A stretch of 64,000 nucleotides of DNA from Pseudomonas sp. SCB32 (GTDB lineage: Bacteria > Pseudomonadota > Gammaproteobacteria > Pseudomonadales > Pseudomonadaceae). Below, one piece after another: positions 53,829-63,388 of this stretch (the stretch's first letter is position 1; each line of letters opens with the position of its first letter). The stretch spans positions 2,232,001 through 2,296,000 of the forward strand of contig NZ_CP045118.1 of NCBI RefSeq assembly GCF_009189165.1. The letters are read 5' to 3'. Both the position numbers and the translations under genes were made by a program. The notes beneath the pieces are model-generated. The model was not told where the DNA came from. It saw nothing but the letters and a program-made list of their open reading frames with translations, and did not search any database.

Positions 53829-53970
53829 AGAACCTGCTTACGATCTGCTGCGCGTCGGCATGACTGCGTTGAAAACGGGCTCGGAATGCTCATTTACCGA
53901 TCGTAAACTGCGCTTCCTCGCCTGTTTTCGCCTTGTCCTGCTCTAGCTCGCAAGATCGTAAACAGGTTCT
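53829..53970. repeat. 142-bp palindromic element with 18-bp terminal inverted repeats
   Basis: Ends are AGAACCTGCTTACGATCT (53829-53846) and AGATCGTAAACAGGTTCT (53953-53970), matching at 17 of 18 positions. Inner arms GAAAACGGGC and GCCTGTTTTC and a central TTTAC-CGATC-GTAAA continue the pairing, so nearly the whole element can form one hairpin. It lies between the glutaredoxin-like gene and cysH and looks like a miniature transposable or REP-like element. Confidence 0.75.
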
Positions 53971-54004
53971 GATAGGGAAATTTCCGTCAGCCGAGGGTAA
54001 GGCC

Positions 54005-54739
54005 TCAGGCCTTGCTGATCAAATTGCCGGAGTGCAGACCGCATTCCTTCTGCGTGGCTTCTTCCCACCACCAGCGGCCTTCGCGTTCGTGCTGGTTGGG
54101 CAGCACGGGGCGGGTGCAGGGTTCGCAGCCGATGCTGATGAAGCCGCGCTCGTGCAGGCTGTTGTAGGGGATTTCCAGCATGCGGATGTAGGCCCAGATG
54201 TCCTCGCTGCTCATGTTGGCCAGCGGATTGAACTTGTACAGCGGCTTCTCCGGGGTGGAGAACGCGCTATCGAGTTCCACCACGGCTACCTGGCTGCGGG
54301 TGCCGGGGCTCTGGTCCTTGCGCTGGCCGGTGGCCCAGGCGGTAACGGTGGAGAGCTTGCGCTTGAGCGGCTCGATCTTGCGGATGCCGCAGCACTCGCC
54401 GTGGCCGTCCTTGTAGAAGCTGAACAGGCCCTTTTCCTTGACGAGGGCTTCCAGCAGGCGCGGGTCGGGCGACATCACTTCGATGGCGATGCCGTAGTGC
54501 TCGCGCACCTGCTCGATGAAGCGGTAGGTCTCGGGGTGCAGGCGCCCGGTATCCAGGCTGAACACCTTCACGTTCTTGTTGAGCTTCCAGGCCATGTCCA
54601 CCAGCACCACGTCCTCGGCGCCGCTGAAGGAGATCCACAAGTCGTCGCCGAAGTGCTCGAAGGCGAACTTCAGGATGTCCTGGGGGGATTTGCTGGCATA
54701 GCTCGCGGCGATTTCCGCGATGTCGAACGGATGGCTCAT
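54005..54739 (-). CDS. cysH: Adenylyl-sulfate (APS) reductase
   Basis: Assimilatory reductase forming sulfite. The 244-residue enzyme carries the four Cys of an iron-sulfur cluster (ECCGIRK and GCEPCTRP), which marks it as an APS reductase, not the cluster-free PAPS type of enteric bacteria. The PP-loop [12 protein letters not shown] is the nucleotide-binding part. Expected to be under CysB control. Confidence 0.95.
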   Translation of the reverse strand: MSHPFDIAEIAASYASKSPQDILKFAFEHFGDDLWISFSGAEDVVLVDMAWKLNKNVKVFSLDTGRLHPETYRFIEQVREHYGIAIEVMSPDPRLLEALVKEKGLFSFYKDGHGECCGIRKIEPLKRKLSTVTAWATGQRKDQSPGTRSQVAVVELDSAFSTPEKPLYKFNPLANMSSEDIWAYIRMLEIPYNSLHERGFISIGCEPCTRPVLPNQHEREGRWWWEEATQKECGLHSGNLISKA

Positions 54740-54928
54740 CAGGCGGTATTCCTAGTTTTAATGGCGCAGGGCGCTCTGTGGTCGCGATGGTAGCAAAGAG
54801 GCGAATATGCCCCTAAATAACCTTCAGGAAGGTGCACTGTGGTGTTCGGGTATAAGTGCCGCGTTGCGCCGCCCCGAGCGAGCCGCTAGAGTGCCGCCTC
54901 TCAAGTCAAACCTGCGGGGAAATCGTTC

Positions 54929-55546
54929 GTGGAAATCGCCTGTCTCGACCTGGAAGGGGTTCTGGTTCCGGAAATCTGGATCGCCTTCGCTGAAAAAACC
55001 GGTATCGAAGCGCTCAAGGCGACAACTCGCGATATTCCGGACTACGACGTGCTGATGAAGCAGCGTCTGCGCATCCTCGATGAGCACGGCCTGAAGCTGT
55101 CCGACATCCAGGAAGTGATCGCCACCCTGAAGCCCCTGGAAGGCGCAGTGGAATTCGTCGACTGGCTGCGTGAGCGCTTCCAGGTCGTGATCCTCTCCGA
55201 CACCTTCTACGAATTCTCCCAGCCGCTGATGCGCCAGCTCGGTTTCCCGACCCTGCTGTGCCACAAGCTGATCACCGACGAGACCGACCGCGTGGTTGGC
55301 TACCAGCTGCGCCAGAAAGACCCGAAGCGCCAGTCGGTTATCGCCTTCAAGAGCCTGTACTACCGTGTGATCGCCGCTGGCGACTCCTACAACGACACCA
55401 CCATGCTCTCCGAAGCCCACGCCGGCATCCTGTTCCACGCGCCGGACAACGTGATCCGCGAGTTCCCGCAGTTCCCGGCGGTGCACACCTATGAGGACCT
55501 GAAGAAGGAATTCCTCAAGGCGTCGAACCGTCAGCTCAGCCTGTAA
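54929..55546 (+). CDS. thrH: Phosphoserine/homoserine phosphotransferase
   Basis: HAD-fold enzyme that can dephosphorylate phosphoserine and transfer phosphate to homoserine. The 205-residue protein has motif I CLDLEGVLVPE, motif II ILSDTFYEF and motif IV GDSYNDTTMLSEA. Start is GTG 54929 with GGGGA upstream, and a TATAAG -10-like element lies at 54853. A terminator follows. Confidence 0.95.
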   Translation: MEIACLDLEGVLVPEIWIAFAEKTGIEALKATTRDIPDYDVLMKQRLRILDEHGLKLSDIQEVIATLKPLEGAVEFVDWLRERFQVVILSDTFYEFSQPLMRQLGFPTLLCHKLITDETDRVVGYQLRQKDPKRQSVIAFKSLYYRVIAAGDSYNDTTMLSEAHAGILFHAPDNVIREFPQFPAVHTYEDLKKEFLKASNRQLSL

Positions 55547-55559
55547 GACTGGCTGTGAC

Positions 55560-55591
55560 GAAAAAGCCCCGCGATTGCGGGGCTTTTTTAT
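55560..55591 (+). terminator. Terminator of thrH
   Basis: AAAAAGCCCCGC-GATT-GCGGGGCTTTTTTATT hairpin, 14 bases past the stop. Confidence 0.9.
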
Positions 55592-55619
55592 TTCGGTGGG
55601 AAGCAGTGCAGCGATCAGT

Positions 55620-55665
55620 GTAGGAGCGCGCCATGCGCGCGATCGCGGGCATGGCGCGCTCCTAC
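55620..55665. repeat. REP inverted pair with 16-bp perfect arms
   Basis: GTAGGAGCGCGCCATG (55620-55635) and CATGGCGCGCTCCTAC (55650-55665) flank GCGCGCGATCGCGGG; in the gap between thrH and the convergent pabB. Confidence 0.8.
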
Positions 55666-55681
55666 AGGTGGGCACTGAGGT

Positions 55682-57025
<1,344 letters not shown>

Positions 57026-57188
57026 GAGTGAAAGCGTGCAAGGCGAATGGGAGGTTTCAGATCGTCTGAATCATCGATCCTAGAGCCATTTCTTCAGTTT
57101 ACGTAGGGAATGCATTCTGTTAAGAATTGAATTATCCCGCGGGGATTATGCTCCGTACCACAACGATAATGACACAGGGATACAGGCC

Positions 57189-59897
57189 GTGGATGTAGTA
57201 CTTGAGCCCGCAGCCGGCAGCCTTTCGCGCTCCAGATTAACACCCCCTCAGGTGCCTGCTGATTATTTGATGCGTCCCCGACTCCAGAACGCTCTGGATC
57301 GTCATCCATACGCCTCCGTGCTTTCGTTCACCGCGCCGGTCGGTTTTGGCAAGACCACCGCCCTCGCGGCGCTGGCCAGGGCGCGTGAACATAGCGGCGA
57401 AGCCGTCGCCTGGATTTCGCTAGAGGAACAGGACGACGACCCCGGCCGCTTCTGCCTGAAGCTCATCCAGGCCTTGTCCGGCGCCTTGCCGGGCATCGGC
57501 GAGGATGCGCAGGGTTACCTGCAGAACACCATGCGCGTGCCGGTGGTGGCGGTGATGGAAAGCCTGCTGATCGACCTGTCGCGCCATGAGCACAAGGTCC
57601 TGCTGGTGCTGGACGACCTGCACGCGATCAACCACGCCGACGTGTTCACCGGCCTCAACCGTCTGGTGCAGTACGCACCAGACGGGCTCACCCTGGCCAT
57701 TGGCAGCCGCTCGCAACCGCCGCTGAACCTGGCTACCTGGCGCGCCAAGGGCCTACTCCTGGAAATCGGCCTGGACGAGCTGCGCCTGAGCCAGGACGAA
57801 ACCCGCGAATACCTCGCCCGCGACGGCCTGCAACTGGACGATAGCTGCCTGCAGAGCCTGCACAGCCAGACCGAAGGGTGGGTGGCCGGTGTGCACCTGG
57901 TCAGCCTGTGGCTGCGCCAGCAGCCGGGCACCCCGGAAGACCTCAAGCCGCTCAGCGCCGACAAGGCTGCCGTCGGCGATTACCTGCTGCGGGTGGTGTT
58001 CGAACGCCTGCCGGGCGATACCCAGGACGCGCTGCTGGCGCTGGGCATCGCCAATCGCCTGAGTGGCGACCTGGCCAACACCCTGACCGGCCGCCAGGAT
58101 GGCCAGGCCTTGCTGGAGCGTCTGGACAGCATGCAGCTGTTCCTCCTGCCGCTGGACCGTGACCGCCACTGGTACCGCTTCCACCAACTGTTCGCCGACT
58201 TCCTCCGTGAGCGTCTGCGCGAGCGTGATCCGGAGCGCTTCAAGCAACTGCACTTCAACGCCAGCCTGTGGTTCACCAACCACCACATGCCGACCCTGGC
58301 CATCGAGCACGCGTGCCTCGCCGAGGACCCGGAGATGCTTGCCGCGCTGGTGGATGGCTGCGGCCTGGAGCTGATCAACCGCGGCCAGCTGTACCTCATC
58401 TCGCGCTGGCGCCGCCATGTGCCCAACGAGATCGCCGAGCGCTATCCGATCCTGGTGCTCAGCGATGTCTGGACCCGCGCCTCGGAGCTCAGCCTGCCCG
58501 AAGCCAACCGCATGATCGATGAGCTGCTGGCGCGCTGGGGCGACCACAAGGGCAGCGGCCCGATGGGTGACCAGTACCTCTCTGCGTTGGCGGTCAAGGC
58601 CGTGCTGGCGCTGCAGAAGGACGACCTGGAGCAGTGCATCACCCTGGCCCGCAAGGTCGAGAGTCAGCTGGGGCGCAATTCGGCATTCCTTGAGGGTGCC
58701 GTGTTGCTGATCGCCGCCTTCGCCCAGGTGGTGCGCGGACAGGCCGACCAGGCTCGGCGGCTGATGGGGCTGGCGCAGCAGCGCAATCATTTCCTCGATG
58801 GCCGCTACCTGCACATGCAGCTCTCCACCATCGAGGTGCTGCTGGCGCTGGAGCAGGGCCAGGTGAAGCAGGCGCAGTTGCTTATCGAGCGCCTCCGCCA
58901 GCAGGCCATGCCGCTGTTCGACAAGCGTTCCCAGGCCCTGGCGCTGCCGACTATCGCCGAGGCGCTGACCGCCTACTACCGCACCGACATCGACGGCCTC
59001 GAAGAGCGCCTGCGCTGGGCGCTGGGGCGGGTCGACGTGATCAACCCGATCGATCTCTATGCCCAGGGCATGCAGTGCCTGGCGCGCATCCAGCGCCTGC
59101 AGGGGCGCGGCAAGGAGGCTTTGAGCACCCTCGGGCTGATGCAGACCCTGGCCTCGCGCAACCACTCCTGGCGCTTCTTCGCCATGGCAGTGGGCGAGGA
59201 AATCAACCTGATCCTCCAGGAGCCGGCCGCCGATCGCTGCAAGCGTGCCGAGCAGCGCCTGAAGGCCATCGACTGGCAGAAGCTCGCCAGCCACTACAAG
59301 CAGATGCCGTTCAACCCGGTGCTCTGGGTACTGGGCATCAGTCGTGTGCGCCTGTTGCAGGCGCGCGGGCATTTCAGCGAGGCGCTGCACGAGATCACCC
59401 AGCTGCGCGGCATGCTGCAGCCGGGGTGGCATGGCCTGCAGCGTCTGCGTCTGGACCTGCTGGCGGCGTTGAGCTACCAGCGCCTGGGGTACCAGGAACG
59501 TTCCCATAGCCTGCTCGGACAATGTCTGGTCGGCGCCGAGCGGGAAGGGGTGCGGAGCATTTTCATCGAAGAAGGTGAGGGGATTCGCCAGCTGTTGCAG
59601 CAGCTGGAATCCACTGAGCGACAACCGGCCTTGCAGGCATTCATTCGGGGAATGCTGAGCGTATGGCCGGGGCAGGAAGCACGCAGGTCGCCCGAAGCGC
59701 TCGAGGAAGGTCTGACCGACCGTGAGTGCGAGGTGGTGTGCCTGGCCGCGCAGGGGCTCTCCAACGAGGAGATCGGCCGACAGCTGTCGCTGGCGCTCGG
59801 TACCGTCAAATGGCACCTGCACAACATCTACGAGAAGCTCAAGGTACGCAATCGTACCCAGGCGATCCGCCGTGCCCGCGAGCTGAGTCTGCTCTGA
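57189..59897 (+). CDS. MalT-type ATP-dependent LuxR transcriptional regulator
   Basis: A 902-residue STAND-type activator. The N-terminal ATPase has Walker A GFGKTT (residues 52-57) and Walker B LLVLDDLHAI; the middle is a long alpha-helical repeat region; the C-terminus (about 838-900) is a LuxR helix-turn-helix, LTDRECEVVCLAAQGLSNEE with GTVKWHLHNIYEKL. Start is GTG. Directly followed without gap by a second regulator of the same type. The pair probably senses a small molecule and controls the fil-like genes downstream. Confidence 0.92.
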   Translation: MDVVLEPAAGSLSRSRLTPPQVPADYLMRPRLQNALDRHPYASVLSFTAPVGFGKTTALAALARAREHSGEAVAWISLEEQDDDPGRFCLKLIQALSGALPGIGEDAQGYLQNTMRVPVVAVMESLLIDLSRHEHKVLLVLDDLHAINHADVFTGLNRLVQYAPDGLTLAIGSRSQPPLNLATWRAKGLLLEIGLDELRLSQDETREYLARDGLQLDDSCLQSLHSQTEGWVAGVHLVSLWLRQQPGTPEDLKPLSADKAAVGDYLLRVVFERLPGDTQDALLALGIANRLSGDLANTLTGRQDGQALLERLDSMQLFLLPLDRDRHWYRFHQLFADFLRERLRERDPERFKQLHFNASLWFTNHHMPTLAIEHACLAEDPEMLAALVDGCGLELINRGQLYLISRWRRHVPNEIAERYPILVLSDVWTRASELSLPEANRMIDELLARWGDHKGSGPMGDQYLSALAVKAVLALQKDDLEQCITLARKVESQLGRNSAFLEGAVLLIAAFAQVVRGQADQARRLMGLAQQRNHFLDGRYLHMQLSTIEVLLALEQGQVKQAQLLIERLRQQAMPLFDKRSQALALPTIAEALTAYYRTDIDGLEERLRWALGRVDVINPIDLYAQGMQCLARIQRLQGRGKEALSTLGLMQTLASRNHSWRFFAMAVGEEINLILQEPAADRCKRAEQRLKAIDWQKLASHYKQMPFNPVLWVLGISRVRLLQARGHFSEALHEITQLRGMLQPGWHGLQRLRLDLLAALSYQRLGYQERSHSLLGQCLVGAEREGVRSIFIEEGEGIRQLLQQLESTERQPALQAFIRGMLSVWPGQEARRSPEALEEGLTDRECEVVCLAAQGLSNEEIGRQLSLALGTVKWHLHNIYEKLKVRNRTQAIRRARELSLL

Positions 59898-62621
59898 ATG
59901 ACGACCCTGACCTCCCTGCCGCAGCCGCCGATGCCGCTGCTGCGTACCAAACTGTTCCCGCCGCGCACCGACAGCACCGTTCTACTGCCGCGCCGTGCGC
60001 TGATCGATCGCCTGTTCGCCGCCCGCCAGCAGCGGGTACTGGTGCTCAGCGCGCCGGCGGGGTTCGGCAAGAGCACCGCGCTCAGCCTGTTCCGCCAACG
60101 CCTGCAGCAGAGCGGGGCGCGGGTGGCCTGGCTGTCCTGCGATGAGGGCGACAGCGAGCCGCAGCGCCTGGTGCAGTATTTGGTGGCGAGCATCAGCAGC
60201 GTCGAGGAAGGCTTCGGCGTCAACACCTCGAACCTGTTGCAGTCGGACATGACGTTGCCGCTGGAGGGCATCATCGATGCCTTTCTCTCCGACCTGCGGC
60301 GGCTCGATGGCCCGCTGTACCTGATCCTCGATGACTTCCACCAGATTCGCCATCCGGCCCTGGCCCACGGTGCGCGCTACCTGATCGAGCACCTGCCGGA
60401 GAACGTGAGGCTGGTCACCAGCACTCGTTATCGCCCGCGCTTTCTGGTCGATGAGCCGGCGCTCGCGCCGCTGACCTTCTGCCTGAGCGGCGACGACCTG
60501 CGCCTGACCCGCGAGGAGACCGATACCTACCTCATCGAGCTCAAGGGGCTGTCGCTCAGCGACGCCGAGCTCAAGCTGCTGCACAAGCGCACCGAGGGCT
60601 GGATCACCGCGCTGCACCTGGCGGCGCTGGCGCTGGCGCGACATCCGGACCGTGCGGCGTTCCTCAAGGGCTTGTCCGGCTCCGAGCGCGACCTTGCCGA
60701 CTACCTGGCCGAGGACGTGCTGTGCAGCCTGCCTGAGTCGCTTCAGCAGTTCCTCGACCAGACTTCGGTACTGGACGAGTTCTGCGCCGAGCTGTGCAAC
60801 GCACTGACCGGGCGCCGCGATGGCCTCGACATGCTGATGCGGCTGCAGAACGAGCAGTTGTTCATCATCCCGCTGGACGATCAGCGCGAATGGTTCCGCT
60901 ATCACCACCTGTTCGCCGAGTTCCTCCAGGGAAGGCTGGCCCGGCACTCGGACCCGACGCCGCTGCTGCACGCCGCCGCGCGCTGGTGCGAGAGCCACGA
61001 CATGGCCGACCGCGCGATCAAGTACGCATTGCGCGCCCGCGACTACGGTTTCGCCGCCGACCTGCTGGAGCGCCAGGGCGCCAGGCTGATTGCCGGCAAC
61101 CGTGTGTACGGCATCCTCGGCATGCTCGGCAGTATCCCGGCGGAGGTGATCCGCGAGCATCCGGTATTCCAGATCTTCTATGCCTGGCAACTGGCCTTCG
61201 AGCAGAAGTTCGCCGAGGCCGAGGCGCTGATCGAGGAGCTCAGCGTCCGGCTGCTGCAGGGGCAGGGTAAGGTGCGCAATTTCGGCCTGGCCGAGTTGCT
61301 GGCGGTGGCCCAGGTGCTCAAGGCGCTGGTGCTGCTGTATCAGGACAAGCTGGAGGGTTGCCTGAAGGTGGCCCGCCAGTGGCTGGCGCTGGTGCCGGGC
61401 AACCAGCCGGTGTTCCGCGCCAGCCTGTCGTGCATCCAGGCGGCGGCCTACGCGCTGCTGGGGGACTATGCCGATGCGGCGAGCGCCATCGGGGTCGCCC
61501 GCGAATGCCTGCGCATGGCCGACAGCGAATACCTGCAGGTCGTGGCGAGCATGATCGAGTCGCTGATCTGCAAGGAGCGCGGCGAGCTGGAGCGCGGTCG
61601 CACCATTGCCGAAAGCGCGCGCGGCCGGGTGGAGCGGGTGTTCGGCCGTCGCAGCCGGGTCGGTGGGCCGTTGTCGCTGGCCTATGCGGACATTCTCTAT
61701 GAGCAGGATCGGCACGCCGCGATTCTCGCCGAGCTGCCGTTGGCGACCACCTGGCGCGACGTCGCCACGCCCGTGGAGCTGCTCAGCCGTGGTCAGTTGG
61801 TAATGGCCAAGGCGCGCTTCTTCGCCGGCGAGTCCGAGCAAGGGTTGGCCCAGCTCGACGAATGGCTGGTCGGCCTGCAGTCGCCGGGCTACGAGCGGGT
61901 CTATGCGCTGGCCATGAGCTGCAAGGTGCAACTGCTGTTGTGGATGCGCCGGCCGAACGAGGCGGAGCGAGTGTGCCTGCAACTGGGGCGGCATCTTTCC
62001 GGGCTCTCCACCGAGCGTTACGCCGATGCCCAGGCCGCGCTGGTGATGGCGGAGGCGCGCCTGGCGCTGTCCGAGCGCCATGCCGAGCGTGCGCAACAGC
62101 GTCTGGAAGCCTGCCTGGCGGGCTTCACCTCACCCTTCCAGCGCGACCGGCGGTTGCGTCTGTCGTTGTTACTTTCTGTGGCGTTTTGGCAGAAAGGTAA
62201 CAGCGAAAAGGCCTTTGCCCTGTTCGCGCCAACGCTGGAAGAGGCGTGGAACCTGGGTTACCGCCGGCTGTTCCAGGACGATGCCCTGTGGCTGCTACCG
62301 CTGTGGGAAGCCTGGAAGGTCGCCGAGCCCAAGCGGGCCTCGGCCTGGCAAGGGGTGGCGGAAATGCTTCGCGAGCAATGCCGACGGCTCTCTGTTGACC
62401 CTGAAAGTTTCGATGAAAATCAAGATGTTAGTCACCGAGAGCGGGAGATCCTGCGGCTCGTGGCGGCGGGCTTGTCGAACCGGGATATCGCCCAGGCGGT
62501 GCATCTGTCGGAGGCCACCATCAAGTGGCACCTGCACAACCTGTTCGCCAAGCTCGGCGTGCGCAGCCGGACCCAGGCGGTACTCAAGGGCAAGAGCCTG
62601 GGGCTGCTCAGCGAAGCCTGA
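59898..62621 (+). CDS. Second MalT-type LuxR transcriptional regulator
   Basis: A 907-residue regulator of the same architecture, with Walker A GFGKS (residues 55-59), Walker B LYLILDDFHQI and LuxR domain REREILRLVAAGLSNRDIAQ... ATIKWHLHNLFAKL near the C-terminus. Its ATG follows the TGA of the first regulator at once, so the two are cotranscribed and translationally coupled. The two proteins are only moderately similar, so this is an old duplication; a heteromeric complex is possible. Confidence 0.92.
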   Translation: MTTLTSLPQPPMPLLRTKLFPPRTDSTVLLPRRALIDRLFAARQQRVLVLSAPAGFGKSTALSLFRQRLQQSGARVAWLSCDEGDSEPQRLVQYLVASISSVEEGFGVNTSNLLQSDMTLPLEGIIDAFLSDLRRLDGPLYLILDDFHQIRHPALAHGARYLIEHLPENVRLVTSTRYRPRFLVDEPALAPLTFCLSGDDLRLTREETDTYLIELKGLSLSDAELKLLHKRTEGWITALHLAALALARHPDRAAFLKGLSGSERDLADYLAEDVLCSLPESLQQFLDQTSVLDEFCAELCNALTGRRDGLDMLMRLQNEQLFIIPLDDQREWFRYHHLFAEFLQGRLARHSDPTPLLHAAARWCESHDMADRAIKYALRARDYGFAADLLERQGARLIAGNRVYGILGMLGSIPAEVIREHPVFQIFYAWQLAFEQKFAEAEALIEELSVRLLQGQGKVRNFGLAELLAVAQVLKALVLLYQDKLEGCLKVARQWLALVPGNQPVFRASLSCIQAAAYALLGDYADAASAIGVARECLRMADSEYLQVVASMIESLICKERGELERGRTIAESARGRVERVFGRRSRVGGPLSLAYADILYEQDRHAAILAELPLATTWRDVATPVELLSRGQLVMAKARFFAGESEQGLAQLDEWLVGLQSPGYERVYALAMSCKVQLLLWMRRPNEAERVCLQLGRHLSGLSTERYADAQAALVMAEARLALSERHAERAQQRLEACLAGFTSPFQRDRRLRLSLLLSVAFWQKGNSEKAFALFAPTLEEAWNLGYRRLFQDDALWLLPLWEAWKVAEPKRASAWQGVAEMLREQCRRLSVDPESFDENQDVSHREREILRLVAAGLSNRDIAQAVHLSEATIKWHLHNLFAKLGVRSRTQAVLKGKSLGLLSEA

Positions 62622-62699
62622 GTCAGACGGTGGGGTTGCGCCATCCCTTGGATGGGCTGGCAGGTGGGGGGCGGGTCAGTAGCTTGGAGATCAGGACGC

Positions 62700-62809
62700 G
62701 AAGCATGGTGCTTCACGAATCCATACCCACGACGCCTAGGGAAGCAGTCGTGGGTCTGGACGGCCGGCGTAGCTGGCCGACCTGCAGCGGGGCAGGACGC
62801 CCCTTGCAG
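62700..62809 (+). promoter_or_regulatory. Structured leader of the FilA-like gene, four hairpins
   Basis: In the 228-bp gap before the FilA-like gene: GAAGCA-TGG-TGCTTC (62700-62714), ACCCACGAC-13-GTCGTGGGT (62725-62755), CGGCC-ggcgtagct-GGCCG (62761-62779) and CTGCA-gc-GGGGC-aggac-GCCCC-t-TGCAG (62782-62809). They are stacked with 1-10 base spacers and end 40 bases before the start codon, like a cis-acting mRNA leader. No known riboswitch is recognised. Confidence 0.55.
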
Positions 62810-62849
62810 TGCCTGGGGCAACCCACCTGAACACTGGAGAGAAATAACA

Positions 62850-63308
62850 ATGAAAAAAATCAAGCAACTGGTTCTTGCAAGCGCAGTTCTGGCTACTCCG
62901 TTCCTGGCACATGCCGACATGCAATCCATGGATGACGCTGCTCTGTCCGGTGTGACCGGCCAGGACGGTATCAGCATCGCCGGTACCTTCAACGCACAGA
63001 TCGGCTCCATCACCTACAAGGACGCCGACGCCGGCGGCGGTTCCCTGGTTCTGTCGGGCATCCACCTGCCCAGCATCACCATCGCCGACAACGCCCCGAT
63101 GACCATCGACGTGGTGACCACCAACATCACCCCGGCCGGTGGCGGCACCGCTGTTGCCACCCAACAGCTCGCTATCGGCCTGCCCTCCGTGACTGGCGAC
63201 GTGACCGTCGACGCCATCAAGGTTGGCGCTACTGGCAACAGCATCGGCTCCCTGACCGTTTCCAACCTGAACCTGGCGGGCTCCACCGTGAAGGTCTGGG
63301 GTCACTGA
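62850..63308 (+). CDS. filA: FilA-like secreted protein (DUF6160)
   Basis: A 152-residue exported protein. The signal peptide MKKIKQLVLASAVLATPFLA is followed by DMQSMDDAALSGVTGQDGIS, the N-terminal signature of DUF6160/FilA-type putative pilus-system proteins of Acinetobacter and Pseudomonas. The rest is a Gly/Thr/Ser-rich beta-strand repeat-like region. ATG 62850 has GGAGAG upstream; longer in-frame starts lie inside the leader hairpins. Symbol is by family analogy only. Confidence 0.72.
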   Translation: MKKIKQLVLASAVLATPFLAHADMQSMDDAALSGVTGQDGISIAGTFNAQIGSITYKDADAGGGSLVLSGIHLPSITIADNAPMTIDVVTTNITPAGGGTAVATQQLAIGLPSVTGDVTVDAIKVGATGNSIGSLTVSNLNLAGSTVKVWGH

Positions 63309-63333
63309 TCCCCGAGGTTGCACGCGCAGTAAC

Positions 63334-63357
63334 CCTTGCCGGCGCCTGCCGGCAAGG
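63334..63357 (+). promoter_or_regulatory. Hairpin between FilA-like and C39-like genes
   Basis: A perfect 10-bp stem CCTTGCCGGC-GCCT-GCCGGCAAGG without a T run, 26 bases after the filA stop and 32 bases before the next start. It may be a partial terminator or mRNA-stability element that allows more FilA than downstream product. Confidence 0.6.
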
Positions 63358-63388
63358 TCCTTCCGGGTGTTGAGTAGTAGGGGGTGGG

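Noticed and set aside
53777..53893. N-terminal extension of the glutaredoxin-like gene
   Set aside because: Enters the 142-bp palindromic element; ATG 53776 starts the conserved part.
57753..59822. 689-residue minus-strand frame opposite the first LuxR regulator
   Set aside because: Antisense of a gene with clear Walker and HTH motifs; Gln/His/Ala bias typical of shadow frames.
59982..62096. 704-residue minus-strand frame opposite the second LuxR regulator
   Set aside because: Same reason; no motifs and no start signals.
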